DNA of 64,000 nt from Trichopria drosophilae (lineage: Eukaryota > Arthropoda > Insecta > Hymenoptera > Diapriidae): NCBI GenBank assembly GCA_030407085.1, contig CM059583.1:21674001-21738000 (forward strand). The letters are read 5' to 3'. Of the stretch, positions 12,501-27,500 are shown piece by piece. The notes under the pieces are model-generated. The model searched no databases, had not been told where the DNA came from, and saw only the letters and a program-made list of their open reading frames with translations. Position numbers and translations under genes: made by a program. How positions within the stretch are numbered: position 1 is the first letter of the stretch; every line of letters begins with the position of its first letter.

Positions 12501-15500
12501 AGTTTGTTATTTATTTGTATTTAAAACAAGTTGTCTTGTAGTATAGGAAATAGTATGTGTGCTCCTTCAACTTTACGACCTACGGCCGACAAGTACTATT
12601 TCATACTGCACAAAAAGTATCAATTATAACTAAATTGTTTTAAAATACACGATGAAATGAACGACTAAAAATTTGACCTTGTTTGGGTTTTTTAATTACT
12701 CTGAATTCCTAATCTTAAATATTTTAAGATATAGTCGTTCATTCATATGAAAAAGTAATTAGATATTTGGTTCTATTTGGACTAACCATACTGTAATTAA
12801 TAAAATCGGTGAGTATTAAATTTCTCACCAAAGAAATGTCCGTTATTCACTTATATTTAAGATAATATTTCACTACTTAAAAATGTTTAACGCTGATAAT
12901 CATCGATGTAATCAATTCTTGGTAAGATGGTCAAATTGATGATCAAATTCATTTCTTCAATTTCTAAAAATTGACTATATTATTTCTATAAAACACGTTA
13001 TATCGTAAACATAATTTGAAATGTGTATACTAGAATATAAAATAACATGCTTATTTACAAGATGGTTAAAATCCCTAACTTTTTGCCAAAAACAATTCGG
13101 ATTTTAATCAATTTAGTTCATGATAATACTTCGGCTTTAAAAAGAATTTTTTAGCATCGTTGAAACTCTTATTAATTTTTAATCTGTTTAATTGAGCGTT
13201 TTATACATGAGGTCGACTAATGCATCAAGTGCTAATCTTGAAATAACAAGAATTATTTCTAACTCAAGTAGATCATAATTTACAAAAAAAATTCACAAAT
13301 CAGCTAAATATTTTGAAATTTAGCAAATTCTGATACTGAAAAATGATAAATATGGCAAGGAATCACGAGAATTGCTAAAAGAATGCTAATGTTTTGAGAC
13401 TTGTGTCTTATATGCATCTAATCAAAATTGTTTGTTTACGACATCAGTCATGCGGCCAATATGACATCATACATCTTTTAAAGTCAATTATTTTTTTAAT
13501 ATCTTTCATGGAAACAGATTTGAAGTAAAACCTTTTGAAATATTTCTATTTTTAATGTTAATTCAAATATCTCGTCAATAAGTTGATGCATACAAAAATT
13601 TAATCGATAATTCACGTGTTATATCAAAATACCCAGAATGATTTTAGCGAAGTATACATTTTCGTAACATGTGACAAAATTACTTTCGTGTACGCGGAAG
13701 GCATAAATTAAAATACGCATCCGTCCTCCTCGATCTTGATGTCAAGTCCATAGAAATCATCAGAATATCAATGTTAGGATGACAAAGTAATATAAATGCC
13801 TGGAAAACATTGTAATTTCTAACTGGTAAATGATATCACTGCGAATATTCGGTGGCGGAAGTAATTTAAATATAATGAATAATTCAATTATTCGTATCCG
13901 TTTTTTAAATTCCACGTTTCACCTACAAATTTTGGAGTGAGGTATATCATTTTGTAAAACCGGCATACAGGAATGAATGTCTACGAATTCTGGAGGTCAT
14001 AAAATTTTCCAGATCACTTTGAGATCAAACTAGTTCAAATTACTTTTGCTTAAGAGTTTTCTTACTCTCGTAACTGATTTTTCTTGAGTTCTTTCTTGGA
14101 TTTGTATCCCTTACAAGAGAGTAAAAATACATACTGATTTTGCTAAATTTATGGTATCGTGAAAAAATTAATTGAAAAAATTAGTTTATTTATGAAGTAC
14201 CAATTGTCCTGTGATTATTTAAACTAATGACATTTATTAATGAAATGTATGGCATTTATGTTCGATAAGTTATGCAAAAGCTGCCGTATAATTCTTATCA
14301 TCTATATTGAAGGCCAAAACCCAAGTCTTCGGGGTGAAAAATTGTCTTAGTAATTTGATGATAATCCTTCATTGTATGCGTAAATGTATTCTAATTTCAA
14401 ATAGAGATTAGTAAAATAATATCTCCTTAATATGGCAATACAGTAGAGACCCGGTATATTTGCCCGCTCGGTTCCTCGCCTTCCCCTCCCGTTTCCTTAT
14501 ATTTGTCAAAAGAACGGGAACGCCACTTCTCCCACTCTCCTCAGTCACGTTACGTTCGTGACGTCACAGCAGGCCCCTCCTGAGGCCCCGGCGCGCAAGG
14601 TGGGGGAAAAAGGGAGCGGCGACAGACAAATATAGGTAGACGGAACTGGTCAAATATGCTAGGAAGTAAATATAGCCAGACGCAAATATACCGGGACTCT
14701 ACTGTACCATAAAGGTTCGAATTTTTTCAATTGGAGTAGTTTTTATCAGAAATAAAGACACATTTGGCAATAACGGAAGTGATCATTATTTAAGATCGTC
14801 TGGACGATAATGGAACTTCCGAAAACATTTTAATCATTGGATTATATATACCCAATACCCCTGAAAATGTTTTTTTGTAATATTTATTTTCAAATCCTAT
14901 TGTTATATCCATGTTGACAAGTTGAAACAGTATTACTTACTTCTATTTACTACTTATTAATTCATAGATTCACTTTCATAAATATGGACTTAACTTGCAT
15001 TAATAGATAAATGGCAATTCTCATTGCAGTAAATTATGACTTCAGATTCCAAAAGGAATAAATTCAAATGTTTTAGTTTAATGAAAATGTTTATCCCGTT
15101 TGTTAATTATTAAACGATTCTTTCCAATTAATAATGTAAAATTATGCAGCGAATTTGAAATAATATCTGCATTATAGAATAAACAGTTGAGGTAGTAAAA
15201 GAAACTTCATTTTTTATTAGTTTCTTCTATTTTCATTTGTTTCCTTTTTACAGTTAGTTGTTACGGTAGTTAATTACATTTTACGTACAAAATTTCATTC
15301 ATAAAACTACTAAAAAAGTAAATATTGTTTTTTATACTAACTAAACAATATTTCGATGCAGTTTATAATAATATATGAAATATTTTTAAATTCTGTAGTT
15401 AAAATAACATTCAAATTAATATTAAAATCATTTGCTGTTCAGTACATTAGTTCTTTAAGTATTTGAAACCGATTAAAAGTTCTTCTTCTCTATATAAAAC

Positions 15501-18500
15501 CAATAAACTTTCCTCTTCAAGACATTGTTTCTTCGGGGTGCTGACTTTGACATCATGGATGTTTTAAGATGTACAGACGACTTAACAATATCTCAAATAT
15601 GTGAAATTACTTTTTTGTTTCCCATGAGGTATTATAAGGTAAACATCAGTTTTGCAGATAATTAATCGATAAAAACAAGCAAATGATCAAAATACTCTGA
15701 AGACCTTTGGCAACTTGAAAGCAGCCGTATCTTCCAATTAACAAATCGGATGCGGATAAATCAATTATATGGATCATTTTTATCGCTAAGATCATGAGCA
15801 AATATCTTTTTTAATTGTAGACCAATAATAATACAAAAAACCAAAGTATCTTATACATTTTTCTCGCGGTCAGAAATGACAGCGGAAACAAAATGTTGTA
15901 CTTATATAAACCTTAAGAATTACCCTGGAAGAAATTTGTCCATTTTTTTCTTACACTGTCCATTTCCTCTATATACCTTTAACATGAAAATAAGAATGTT
16001 ATACAAGAATTGTACAAAAAAATGTTTTCATTTCTACCATGGTAAAACTTCATAATATAATTAACAAGATGCCCTGCAATGCCAATATAAGAATATATGC
16101 AGAAAATGCGAAAAAAGAGATGAATAAATATTCTGCAGCTATAAATACAAATACAAAATCTAAATATCAGATTTTTGAGAAATTGAAGGAAACCAAGCCA
16201 TACTATGGATTTGTTATACGCCCCAGAGAGTAGAATTTGAACATTGGTGTTCAGAATGTTATTTTTTATTTGTTATATTATTTACATAAAATCCCTAGAG
16301 ATTGAAGTCCCTAAAAGTTCTTTAATGTAAAATTTAGTGCAGAATACACGTAGAAAAATATTTTCCAGATCCTACAAGAAAAATCTTTTTGATTCACAGA
16401 AAGTTGATTTAGAAATTATCTGTAAATTTAACCAATTTATTTGTAGATTTAACAAATTTACTTGAAGATTAACAGAATTATCTGTAAATTCAAGAAAATA
16501 ATTCAGCTGGTTTTATATAAACATATAACCATTTTCCATTCCTTCTATATCTGGAGATATATTGTTGTTCTAGAATGTTTCAATTATTTTGATCATAAAT
16601 TGCTCTACACAATTTTTTTAAGATATGATCTAAATTTGATCATGATTTTTTAATATAATTTCTCAATTGCGATCATAAGATCAAGACATAATCCAATGAA
16701 ATGCAGGAGTGATGTGAATAATTTGCTACAATTTATTTTTTTTTTAAATTGAAATGTTTTATTGCTTTCTAGAAATAGGAGTTTATTCTTCATCATATCT
16801 ATTTTTTAAGTACCTTTGGACTCTTTTACTTTTTAAGAACATCTGCAGCATTTCAGAGCAAACTGACGTCACTGCTTCTCTGACAGTGAAGATTTTGATT
16901 TTCACTACAATCGTTTTGACATATGTCTGTATTAAATGGAAGAATGCATTTCATGTTCTCGATGCAAAAACTACTTTACTGTAATAATCAAGTTTTACTT
17001 GAAAAAACAACAATACAGCAAACAATTGTTAGTATCACCATTTGTACAATCTATAGTCAACATAATTATACATCTAAAAGTAAATAAAAACTAAATATTT
17101 CCTACTGGAAATAAGTCTTACTTAGAAGTCAGATAGGAATAATAAATGGTATAGTTTTCAGCTTTTTTGCTAATATTGTATTATCATTAAATCATAAAAA
17201 AGTATACGGGATCGACGAAACCTGGAAATGTCATTACATAACAATCGGTTGCTTTATTTCCTTCGAACGTTTTTTACAATTTATTCATCTTTTTGCAAGC
17301 AAGTCTTTGAATTAATGACCGATCGAGTGACGATTTTCCAATCGGGAACGAGACGTGGTTATTAAAGTCTCAGGCAAACCAACGACCTAGTCAAGGATTC
17401 AGACGGACGGGTCCAGTTCGATGGCCGCATTTTTTGCTATCCTTGCCTGAATTTGCCATTTGCATTCTTATTGAATCACTGAAGCAAGGTGCATACCGAG
17501 TTATTATTACCGGCCCAAGGTCGAGTTCTGCGTTTTCGCATTTACCGACTATTACATAAACTACTTGACCGACAGTCGCAAAAGTGACGATTCGCAGAAC
17601 GTTTTGTTTCCGTTTATTAAAACACGATTCTCACGTTTGTTATGAATTTTTTCACGTTATACCTATGTTGAACACATTTCGAGTGTACGACAATCAAAAT
17701 ATTATCCAATAACGACCGCATTTACAATATATTTCTCGATTATTCATGTACTTCTCGATCCGAGAGCACGGTTGATTATTGTAAGGTCTATTTAATTGGT
17801 TCGATTTTGTTTTTTACTGCCGAGATGCGAAAAATATCGTAAAAATCTCACTTTTTCTTAAAGGGAAACCCTATTTTCCACGATTTATAAGGCGAATGGT
17901 GTAGTTGTCTTGTCCCCCGTTAGATGCGTGGGCGGGCTACCGTGGCTCTCGTTCGCTCCCGTTGTAGAAATGGCTTTGGTACATGCAGAGAATAGAATGT
18001 ATATTGTTGAGCATCTTTTTTGGTACAAAAAATTGATATTTTAAGATGTATACGATTGCTTTTTTTTGTGGATAGATACATATTTTTTTGTCTCCTTGAT
18101 CATTAGATGAAGTACAATTTCGAATAGAGGGGCAAATTTAAAACCCCGTTTGGAGTTCTATCGTTGAAATTAATAATATTATACTGATGTTATGACGTAT
18201 TGTTCGCTTTTTTTTCATATGTAAATAAATGTTAAAAATTATTGAAAAGTAACTACAAAAGTAAAAATCTGGTTATTTGTTATTTTAAGTTATTGTTAAC
18301 TTTTGCAGACATTAATAAACTCAAGATGGCATATATCGAAGCGCAAATGTCGTTTTAAACAAATTGATTTTTGTTTGTCGTTTAATCGTAGGATATCATC
18401 ATTAGATACCACCGTTTAAGAAGTATAGTCTTTCAAAATCAGTATATTCAAAATTCATGATTCTACACTTAATCATCGTCATTTTTTTTTTAAATATGTA

Positions 18501-21500
18501 GAATAAAATGATTTGTAGGTTTTTGAAAATAAAATTTACAGTTATCGATGAAAGACTGGAACTACTTTATATTAAACACAAACAGGAAGTTAATGACTGT
18601 TATTGCCTGCAGTGAATCACATCATGAATATCTCGTGCGCGAAAAATGACCTCGTTAAAAAATCATCCATGAATACAAAATATGTATACAGCAGTGATTT
18701 CGAGTAGTTTTAGTATGCAGACACAGATTTGATATTGCTTTATCGATATGTTCTTGCTGGATTCGACGGACGACCTTTGTCACTGACCATGATATAGAAG
18801 GTTTTAGTCTCCTCCAATATAACGATAATTAATTACATATTAACGATCGAATGACAGGTGAAATTGCCAAGAAACAGAAACAATTGATGATAACACCATA
18901 TATTGTTTTTTTGATAAAAGGTTTTCTATTTGTTTCGAATGAAATACTGATTTAACTCACGGATGCCCAAATCCACAGAGCAAATCATTAACACTTGAAA
19001 TTCATTAATACAGAATTTTGAATATTGGAATTATCGATGATCGCTAATAGATTGAAGTAATATTTTTATTTTGTATGCGGCGTGCATCGCACGTGGAAGT
19101 TTACGAGGGAACTAAGTAAGCATAAGTAATTTGATAAGTTTCTAATCAATGGTCGGAATCTGCTAATGAGGTAAAAATAGAAAGGAATTTTGCGTAAACG
19201 TCATCTTTCCAGAAGTGAATTTTCAGGGTTATTCCGATCTTTGCTTATTTTTTAATTTTATCACTGTCTTATAGTTTTGTGCTGTCAGTATCTTGAATGA
19301 GTTTTATCATCGTGACGGAATTCAAAACGTCATTATTGTATACTTATTCTTCTCTGGTCAATATTTGTATTTTTACCAATAAAAAGAAAACAAATTTTCC
19401 TTATTGGAATGACTAAAGGATTCAGATATGAACACATAAAAGTACGTCAGGACTTTTACGCATATTAAGAGATATCAGTTAAAAACTTCATGCAATATCT
19501 ACTCAAATTAATTAAATAATTCTGAATTTCAAATAACACATTTTGATTCAAATGCAAGTTCTAACATTTTCGTGAAAATAGTTTTGTTTAATTCCCTGTC
19601 CATTGTTTTATAACATATTATAAGAATCTCGAATTTTATTATAAAAATATCTGAAACAATTAGACAATAACAGCGAGATATTATTTGTTGCATTGGAAAT
19701 ATTTTTATACCATTTTCTGATATTTTACCCTTTACAATTATTGATTGCTCTTTTTAGTTAATCGTGTTAATAAGTAAAATATTTCCTGAATTAAATGTTT
19801 ACTTAGAACTACTTAATTCACTAGAATACACATTTTTTTCATTTATAGTTTTATCGTAGTATTTTTTCAATTAAAATTAATTCACATATAGATAAAATTT
19901 CGTTAGTTATTTTATAAAAGAGCGAAAATAATATAAGAATAAAATGTCTACTATAGAAAATCTGTGCACCGTTTATGACAGATAAACCCAGGAATGGGTA
20001 AAGTTTTTATCTATAAATTTTAGAATTGATATAATTTATTACTGACAAAGGAGTGCTGGAAACATTAAACTGTTATGCAGACTAATGAAACGTTGAAAAC
20101 GATGTTCCATTTAGGTCAGTAGTCGAGAATAATTTCATACTAAATTTTAAACAGTTGACATATACATGTATATACTTTGACCTCTTAAATCATTAGTTCT
20201 ATAAATAGAGCTACTTAAATTGTCTGTGATTTTACGTGTCTTCATAAGCGATTGAATTAACAGTAATAATTTAGTACTTCCTTATGCGTTTATATAAAAC
20301 TAAAAATAAAAAAACCATGAACGCAGTATATTTTTATATAAATTTGTACACTGTTTCCGCTTCATAGTTTTTTTGTGAGACTAATACAAATTATATAAAA
20401 CTTTTAAATGAATTTTAAAAAATAGGCATATCTTGTTCATTTGTGAAATTTCATTTAAAAGTGTTAATTTTTTTTGGACCCGTGAGGAATAATCGTAAGA
20501 TACAAGTAAATTCTATAGAATCAAGTATTGTCATAAATCTAACACCAAATGTTACCTAATAATGACTAAAATCCGTTAATATGAATTAATTTTTATTTCA
20601 AAGTCTTTAATTAATCAGTAGATTTTACTACTTGCTTATCTATGGTAAATATATCTAGTTAGAACACATCTGTGGCAACGTATATTTTGGTTTTATGACA
20701 TTTTTCAGATCATGTTTATACTAAATGAAAAAATTATTAACCCAGCACAAATCACTGACTACTTTTGGAGACTTAATGATAACTAATATTTTCACTGTTA
20801 TGGATTTCAAACATTTATTTGATCGGAAATTGTACATTGTGCAACTACGGAACAAAATTACGGTTTTCTCATACGATATTTTGGTCCTGCAACATAGGGC
20901 GCAAAATAGTATTTTGTGCTCAGAGTGTGATAAACTTATTTTGCTCTCGGATATATTTATTTTGCTCCCTATGCAAAGAAAGTGCTATTTTACTGCCGTA
21001 ATATCGGGAGCAAAATAGCATTTTGCGCTCCGAGTGTGAGAAAAGTTATATTATAAAAAATTACTGGTAACATTTACCGAATTTAAGTAAAATTTATTGA
21101 GCCCGAATTTTAATTGAAATTTGCTAGAGTCTATAAGTATTTAACATATTAATTTGCTCAAAAAAAATGAAATGACGATTAGAAATTAGTTAACAATATT
21201 CGCAAGCGTATTTATTATGGTCGTTATTTTCTACAAAAATGATTGAACACATTTTAACAGACGGAGAAAAGAAATAGTTGACACAACATATTTTAGTTTG
21301 TTCTTAAATAGTAGGTGTGGCTACTCAAATTGAGAAGGCCACTATTTAGATAGTAAAATTACCTAAAAATGATGGCTTATCCTACTATCTAGTTAGTAGT
21401 TCCAACTATTCCATTTTTTCCGTGTACATAATTTTTGTCATGCTTTTTTCTTAAGATAGTTTTGCTGGGAATAAATAGTTAATTATTAGAAAAAAAGAAT

Positions 21501-24500
21501 CACATAAATTCCGATTATTAATTTTTATTCAACTATTTCAGTGAACTTAATCCAAAATTTACATAATAAAAATTTCATTACATTCTCTCTAAATCTGAAA
21601 TCGTTAAAAACGACTAATACGAAATGAACAGTGGGTTACTATGGATCAGTTACTTGTTTACTAGAAAATAGTAAAAAACACATTAATAAAATACTACTAA
21701 TCTAAAAGTAGAAATTGAATATTTAGTTTAGTAGTTTTCATAATATATGTGTAATTTTTCCTTATCTATTAGTAAAAATAATTACTAATTAATTTAGTGA
21801 TCCACTTTTCGTTTTTTAATCAGTAATTTTTAAGTAATTCAGATTTAGAGAGTTAATAATATTTATTTAATTTTTAAATAGTACTTGGTAAATAAATCGT
21901 TATAAAAGAACTATTATAAGCAAATAGGATTTGTCTTTGGAAACTGAATTTGAATCTATTGTTCCTATTGTCTAATATTTATACAAGGGTTTAGGTAAGG
22001 TAACGAAACGACATTTATAGTAAGGGCACTCATCACGCAATTTTGCATAAATTTACATTACAACTTGAATGAGACGATTATCAGAATAATTCCCCATTAG
22101 TAAGAAACATAAATAATACAAGTAGATGTAAATTACATGTGATTACTATCGGTTAAATTTCGTCATGATGACCTAAGTCCCGCAATCATCGACCCCCAAA
22201 TCCGCTAGTAACGATTATCAAATAAAGTTCAGTAAGAATATAACAAAATTTCATAAAGGAATTTTCATGCTGACTCAGTATAAATAAGGATTCTATTTAG
22301 TTTTGTAGCAAATTTTTGATAAAATTTGAACTATCAAGAGCGTGATATTCTTGTACAACATTTTTAAGTCAAATAAAAAAACACGCAAGTAGACACTATC
22401 TGATAATGGATTTTATTTATTTTCCCAATTTGAATGATTTTTTATGATTTTCACATTTTGTATTAATTTGTAGAAATTATTATTTCTTATTTGAACAATA
22501 TTTTATATTCCCTAAATTCAAAACATTCTTAAAACCGAGCATTTTCGAGTTAATTTCTAATTTTGGTGGAATGAATGTTAATTTATGGAAGAGTTAATTT
22601 TCATTTTAATTTCAAACTAGTAAAGTACTTTTGTTTATGCAAATGAAAATTAGATGCGGCTGAGATTTAAATTGGCAATTTTAAATGTCATAAACATTTA
22701 AAAAAAAATGTGTAAATGTTTATGACCGCTAATAGAGAACTTAATTATAAAAAATATGTATCCAAAATTTTCACGAAATTTAATGAGAATTTTTATATAA
22801 ATAATTGATAATTAGTTGGAGTACCAATCTAAGAGATTTAATCGATTCTTTTTAAGTTATTACTATTAAATAAATTCGACCCATTTTGGAATTTTTTTAC
22901 TAGTTAATAATGAAGATACATTGTAAAAATTGACGTGGATAAATGAATTTCCGTTTCGTTTCTGACATATGGCAAAAACGTGTTGATCAATAGCGGTACT
23001 TTTCCGGCATCATAATTAGTGCAGATAATCTCGGACATACAGTCACATTTTACATAATTTACGATAACAATATCGCGGGGTTTTGAAATGGATGGATATT
23101 TTTAGCTAGTCCTTCGAAATTTAATTATAACTGATATTAACGCAAGAATGTATTTTAGAGGAATCTATATTTCATAAACAATGATTGCGTTCAAGAAACA
23201 TTTCTGAATGTCCTAATGGTGCTTCGAAAATTGAACTGAAGTTTATGAATGATCCGACTACATTTATATTAAAATAAAAGAGTTTTATCATAAGAAATTA
23301 AATGTGAACATTAATCTCTTTATAGTGGTAAAAAGACATTAACTTTTTATTTAATTTCCTCAATGCTAAGATATTTTCGATAAAGCATGTTCTTCGTACT
23401 AAAAACTGATAATTTTTAAGAATTGATATGATTAAGCAAAATAATTTAGAATCGAGTTTTGATGACGTAGTTTAGATACTTGGTCAAATATTGTATCCTC
23501 TTTTAAATATAGTGATTTCAACAAAAACGGTCTGCTTTTATTCTTTGACTAAACTTAATAAAAATAAGTAATATAGAGGAATAAATATTGGGTGATAAAG
23601 TTTACAAAAAGTCTTTTAATAATGTCAGTATACAGAAAAATATTGTACTCCTTGCTCGCACTTAAACATTCAAACAAATAGTTGAGTATGCCAAAAAACT
23701 AAATACTAAGTCTAACTACTTATTTGTTGGGTTAATCAACTATTTTTCCCGCGACTTCTCTCTCGAAAAATATTGGATTAATATTGTATAGAACTATAAT
23801 AAAATGCTTTACATTCGTACGCTGAAAAAATAAGTCTTGAATTAAGGTCAGTAGTTTATTAATTTTGAGATGTAAGAAAAACAAGCCTTTTGGACTAAAA
23901 AGTAGACTTGCTTACCATGCGACTAAAATCTAATACCAAAAAAAGTCAAATTTTATCGTAATTTTTTACAGACATTTTGGAAATATGTTTTCGGAATACC
24001 TGACCTCGATAGCAAATTTATTTTTTAAGCGATATTTGTAGATATTCTATTGGCATTACCTCTAATAAAATTCAATAATTTACAGTAAAATATATAAGAT
24101 TTTGTGTTTTTAAAGCCCATTGAACGGTTTAAATTTGGACTTTAACAAAATTTCTCATGCTTCTTTGAAAAGAAAGATCTTTGGACAACTAGAAAAGATT
24201 TTTGAACAACTTTTCTCACAGATTTTGAATTCTAAAATTAGTGTCATGAAAAAAAAATCTATTTTTAGGCGTTAATGGGTTAAAAGATATCTTTGTATTT
24301 ATTGCTATAGTAATTTGATGTCAATAGAAAAATTTTACGCATTTGAAGAGGCCTTCAATTTAACTCATTAGTCGTTTTGATTCAAGTTTCAAATTGCGGG
24401 TCATTAAGAAATACTCGAATTATTTTGGTCTAATTTGAAAAACATAAAATTACATTTACTTTGAAATATTTGTTAAATCATGCGGGTATAAATATGTTTA

Positions 24501-27500
24501 TTTAATATTCTATCATCTAATAAAGTTCATACCGTTTAAAAAAACGTCATTTAAACACCAATTCAACTATTCGTTAGATTAGTATTCACTAAAAATATAG
24601 ATATGAAGATCATTAAAAACAATAATTAATATTTGTCTTTTTAGTGATATATTAGGTAAAATTTATATAAAAAAGAAACTTCAGAAAATGTATAAATTAA
24701 ATGAAAGTTTTGGTAATTATTCAAGATGAAATATACTTTTCTGTTTTAGGTTAATGCAAGTAAAAATTTGGATCATCGAACATGCAACGAAATAGCGACT
24801 GGTGCTATCTTACTAGCTGACGTACTACCTAGTCTCTTCGTGAAAATGACCATATCGTTCATGCCATTTTTCGTGCAGTAAGTACTATTTACTATTTTTA
24901 TAAAATTTCTTTCCCTGTTATTAATTTACAAAACCAGTTAGATCTGTAAAGTATTATTGATATCATTAAGTGAAGTTTAAGTTAATATCGTCTACACTTA
25001 TCACTGTCCTTCCTAATTTGGATTTTGCATACTATCAGATAACTTAAATTTATATTAAGTATTTTTTATGCAATTTTTTAGATTTAATTTTGTGGGCGAA
25101 AATGTCTTAAGGTATCTAATCTAGAATACTGAAAAATTATTATTATGTCTTGGTAATATTTTCTGCACATAACCATTGACTGGATGTAAATTGTTTAGAT
25201 AATCGTTGTTATAATCTGTCAAATTTCGAAGGCAGTATTTAATTTTGTGTAATAGATTGGAAGGCTGGGTTAAAAGAATTATTTTTTAAGTTTGTATTTC
25301 TCTACTTAACTTTAGCATTGTTAATAAGTCAATTTATATAAACATGGAGGTAAATCAATTTACTTCAGTAAATAAAAAAATGTGGTAGTGGCAATAAAGA
25401 AAATAAGTGTTGTAGTACTTTAACATTTTATACGTACACAGGGGAGCTATTGCTAAACAAGAAAACGAATGATAAAAAATGACTTCTGTTACAATTCGTG
25501 TAATCAGTTAATTACTATGTAACTTATTTATAATTCAGAAAACGAGGAAAAATACTTTTAAAACTACCTTTTTAATCATTGATTTTGTATGGAGGAAACA
25601 AAATTTCTATTGATACGTTCAAATCCACAATACACAAAATATACTAATTCTAGATCCAAAAATTCTAGAAAAATATAGATCCAAAAGCCGATTACAAATC
25701 AGTTAATAGTTTTTTGGAATTTGGAATAAGAAATTAAAAGGAACGAAAATATTTGAAAAACTGGAGATATCCTCGTGAATATGCCAAAGCGCTAGTAACG
25801 AACTAAATATGTTAAATGTAAATTTTAAGAAAATTGTAAATTTTTGAGAAAACATTATTGGTTTCTCTATTTGGAATTTTTAAAAACTGTATTCAGAATG
25901 TATCGCATCCTTAAAACTACAAGGAACAATAATTCAATATACTTGATAATTGTCGAATTTCTTGAATTTCAGTAACATATTAAAAATTGATGGAATTTTG
26001 TATAGAAAAATAAAAATAAATAAATGACTAAAGGCAAAATTAGATTAATAAATGTTATGATATATTGGGACATCAATAATTAACACATTGAAAATGCAAA
26101 CAATGTAGAATGTTACGTATAAATTTGTAACGGACCGATTTGCATAGACCCGAAGGTAAATTAAAGGCCCTCCATTATTTATGCGAATTTGTACGCCCAA
26201 GGCGATAAAAAGGAGGAAGCAGCAATAAATTTATAATTTCTTAAAATCAATCTGTCTCTCGAGTCCACTTATTTTCCAAACCTGCACGTTTCAAATTGTT
26301 TCGTGATCACTAAAATAAAAACAGTGTAAATGATAAAGGCAAATAAATGAACTATGATTTAGAAGATTTTTCTACTTTTAATCGTTTAATATTTTATAAT
26401 AACATTTTTGTTGGGCCATAACTGTTATATTGATAATGTGTTAAAATATATCATAATTATTTGATTATATTTCTGTTGTTATTCCTATTCCAACATTGGA
26501 ATGAAAAGTTGTCTTTGAAATTGCTTTTACTGTTCTAAATATTACTTTTGTTTATCATAACATATATTGGTTTTAGCTCTCTAATATGATTCAATATCAG
26601 TTGTAAATGCAAACTTCTCCGTTTTATTCGATGGAATGAACCAGAAAACAATGCGCACCATGTTTTTGACGTGCCAAAGTCTACTTTTTCCGATTTTGTC
26701 AAAAAATTGGTCCAAAACTCTCTAAGAAATATATTATTCGACTGTTATCACAAGGAGTTAAAAGTTCTATTTTTTGTTTTTATTTTGAATAATTTGTTGT
26801 ATTTTTTTTTATTTTGTTGAATTTTTTTGGTACCCTATCCTTTTTTGTTGGGTTTTAAATGACTTTAGTTAGTGCAATTTTGAAGAAAATCCATTAATAT
26901 TTTAGAAATCTCCGCCATTTTAAATTTTAAAATGTGAGCTCAGATTCGCATTAGCGACCCGAAGATCATAAATTTGGAGCTATAGAGCAACTGCTGATTT
27001 AGAAACTTAGCTTGGGTTGGCTAAAGAAATAAAATCTAAAATTAGCACTTTGAGCACTTTCAACAAGTCGCCATTTTGAAATTTTGAAATGTTGCAATGT
27101 AGGAGGTTCCATTTTCTTGCTATTTCTTTGCATAAATTCCAGATCTAAGAAAAAAACTATGTTAATTCGTGATTGGTTTAGAAGAAGTCATATGTACTTT
27201 TTTTGGAATGAGCTTTGGACCAATTATTTTGGCAGAATCTGACTTTTGCAAATAAGAAACATTGTGTGTGATTTGTTAACCAAATAATAAAATGTTTATT
27301 AATGTTTGCTGCCGTGTTTATGAAATTAATTCTAACTATTATAAGTAATTTATATAAACTGCAGGTCATTCTTCTTTTATTCTACGTGCAATTGTACAAA
27401 CAAATGGATAAGCTGTTATTTTTTAATGCAAGCAAAAAGTTCTGGATTTTTCTTTATCATCAGACATAAATATTGATCAAGTATTAATGTATTTCGATCG

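Larger units (their letters stand above)
6590..24749 (+). other. CLN3 intron 1 (18.2 kb)
   Basis: GTAAGT donor at 6,590 and CTGTTTTAG acceptor ending at 24,749. AT-rich throughout, with small MITEs (6,716; 11,594; 14,441; 15,923; 21,585) and a somewhat GC-richer, non-coding-looking block at about 17,210-17,960. No open frame in it has a recognisable protein motif. Confidence 0.85.
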
